Shown here: in pieces, positions 63,321-64,000 of the stretch | How the letters are laid out: each line of letters begins with the position of its first letter | Numbering within the stretch: the stretch's first letter is position 1 | Source: Pseudorasbora parva | Lineage: Eukaryota; Chordata; Actinopteri; Cypriniformes; Gobionidae | NCBI RefSeq assembly: GCF_024679245.1 | Contig: NC_090176.1 | Coordinates: forward strand, 23,886,546 to 23,950,545 | Length of the DNA: 64,000 bases | Reading direction: 5' to 3' | Program-made: the position numbers and the translations under genes | The notes under the pieces: generated by a model | What the model was told of the DNA's origin: nothing | Database searches by the model: none | Seen by the model: only the letters and a program-made list of their open reading frames with translations

Positions 63321-64000
63321 AATGGAAAAGTAATACGACTATTGCCACTTCTATTATTGTGGTCTTTCGCCGTTTTGTACTTATATTTCAGGCTTTTGAT
63401 CTTTCATTTGCACTGAAACCATGAGCGCTTAAATGTGTAGCTCACTATCTTGCCTGAAATTTCTTCGAACACAGATTTGTTCCTATAACAATCCTACATT
63501 TTTTCCCTGTATAGTGTCTTCACCCCAAAGGCTTAAAAGACATGAAACCTCCGCATTACTCTACTGGTTCATACCTTTGTCTTCCATTGTGCCATTAGTG
63601 TCATGTGTTCGCAGTTTGTGTCCACCTGAGTTGGCGTCATTCTTCTCCGTCCCTTTTTCAATGACATACGACTCACATTTACTGGGGAATATTCGATGAG
63701 ACCACTTACATGGCAGACGCAAATGCACATATCTGAATCATATTTATTACCACATATGAGTGAGGCCTGAATCCGAATTAAGGATACCGGAATTTATGCG
63801 TTTTTTCATGCTTACACGTCCACATCATATCCGATCTTTGCCACCGATGTGTGCTTTTTTGTCTTTTCAAGTGGGGTTTGAAGCTGCGTTTCTGTCACGC
63901 AGATACTGTAGGTGTCTTATTGCGCTTAAATGGTTTAAAAGTATTTGCATGAATAAGAATGAGGTAATATAATGTAACCCTAGCCAATGGATGATGAAAA
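63321..64000. other. Terminal intergenic DNA
   Basis: Mixed sequence to the window end. No splice-supported frame or complete element was found. Confidence 0.3.

Overview
The window is vertebrate nuclear DNA, most likely from a cyprinid-type teleost. The evidence is an intron-rich vertebrate gene, several Tc1-like elements of the kind common in fish, many TTAA-flanked palindromic elements, and long dinucleotide and tetranucleotide microsatellites. There are no bacterial operons, CRISPR arrays or recognisable RNA genes.

Bases 430-8350 hold the only clear host gene, NUP35 (Nup53), on the + strand. Nine exons can be assembled with GT/AG junctions and conserved phase. They give a 927-nt reading frame for a 308-residue protein with the Nup35-type RRM and the C-terminal amphipathic end. 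A GC-rich promoter with two ETS-like motifs precedes it. The last intron (about 4.4 kb) is swollen by a TTAA-flanked palindrome, a hAT-type element with a perfect 8-bp target duplication, and a half-palindrome.

From 8.4 kb to 64 kb I find no further convincing host gene. In human, NUP35 is followed by a large gene-poor interval before ZNF804A, so this may be the equivalent region. Unique blocks (about 14.1-15.2, 20.8-24.3, 42.3-44.4, 49.1-51.1 and 56.4-58.2 kb) are candidates for conserved regulatory DNA, which I cannot test here. They are separated by transposons: four Tc1/mariner copies, hAT elements (one with a BED-finger-like ORF, one nested in a Tc1), about eight TTAA-flanked inverted-repeat elements, two Harbinger-like elements, a Gypsy RNase H fragment and a broken DIRS-type retroelement.

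Two observations stand out. First, a 5.5-kb LINE with a zinc-knuckle ORF1 and an AP-endonuclease plus reverse-transcriptase ORF2 (33.2-38.76 kb, minus strand) is flanked on both sides by a (TC)n/(GA)n microsatellite. This is what a microsatellite-targeting Tx1-clade element (Kibi type) would leave. Second, two TTAA-flanked palindromes carry THAP-domain exons. In the one at 60.8-62.0 kb, a THAP exon from the left end converges on two spliceable exons from the right end that read into a W-C-x-C-G-x-C motif like the P2X7 C-terminal domain. This looks like the collapsed shell of a two-gene, Kolobok-like transposon.
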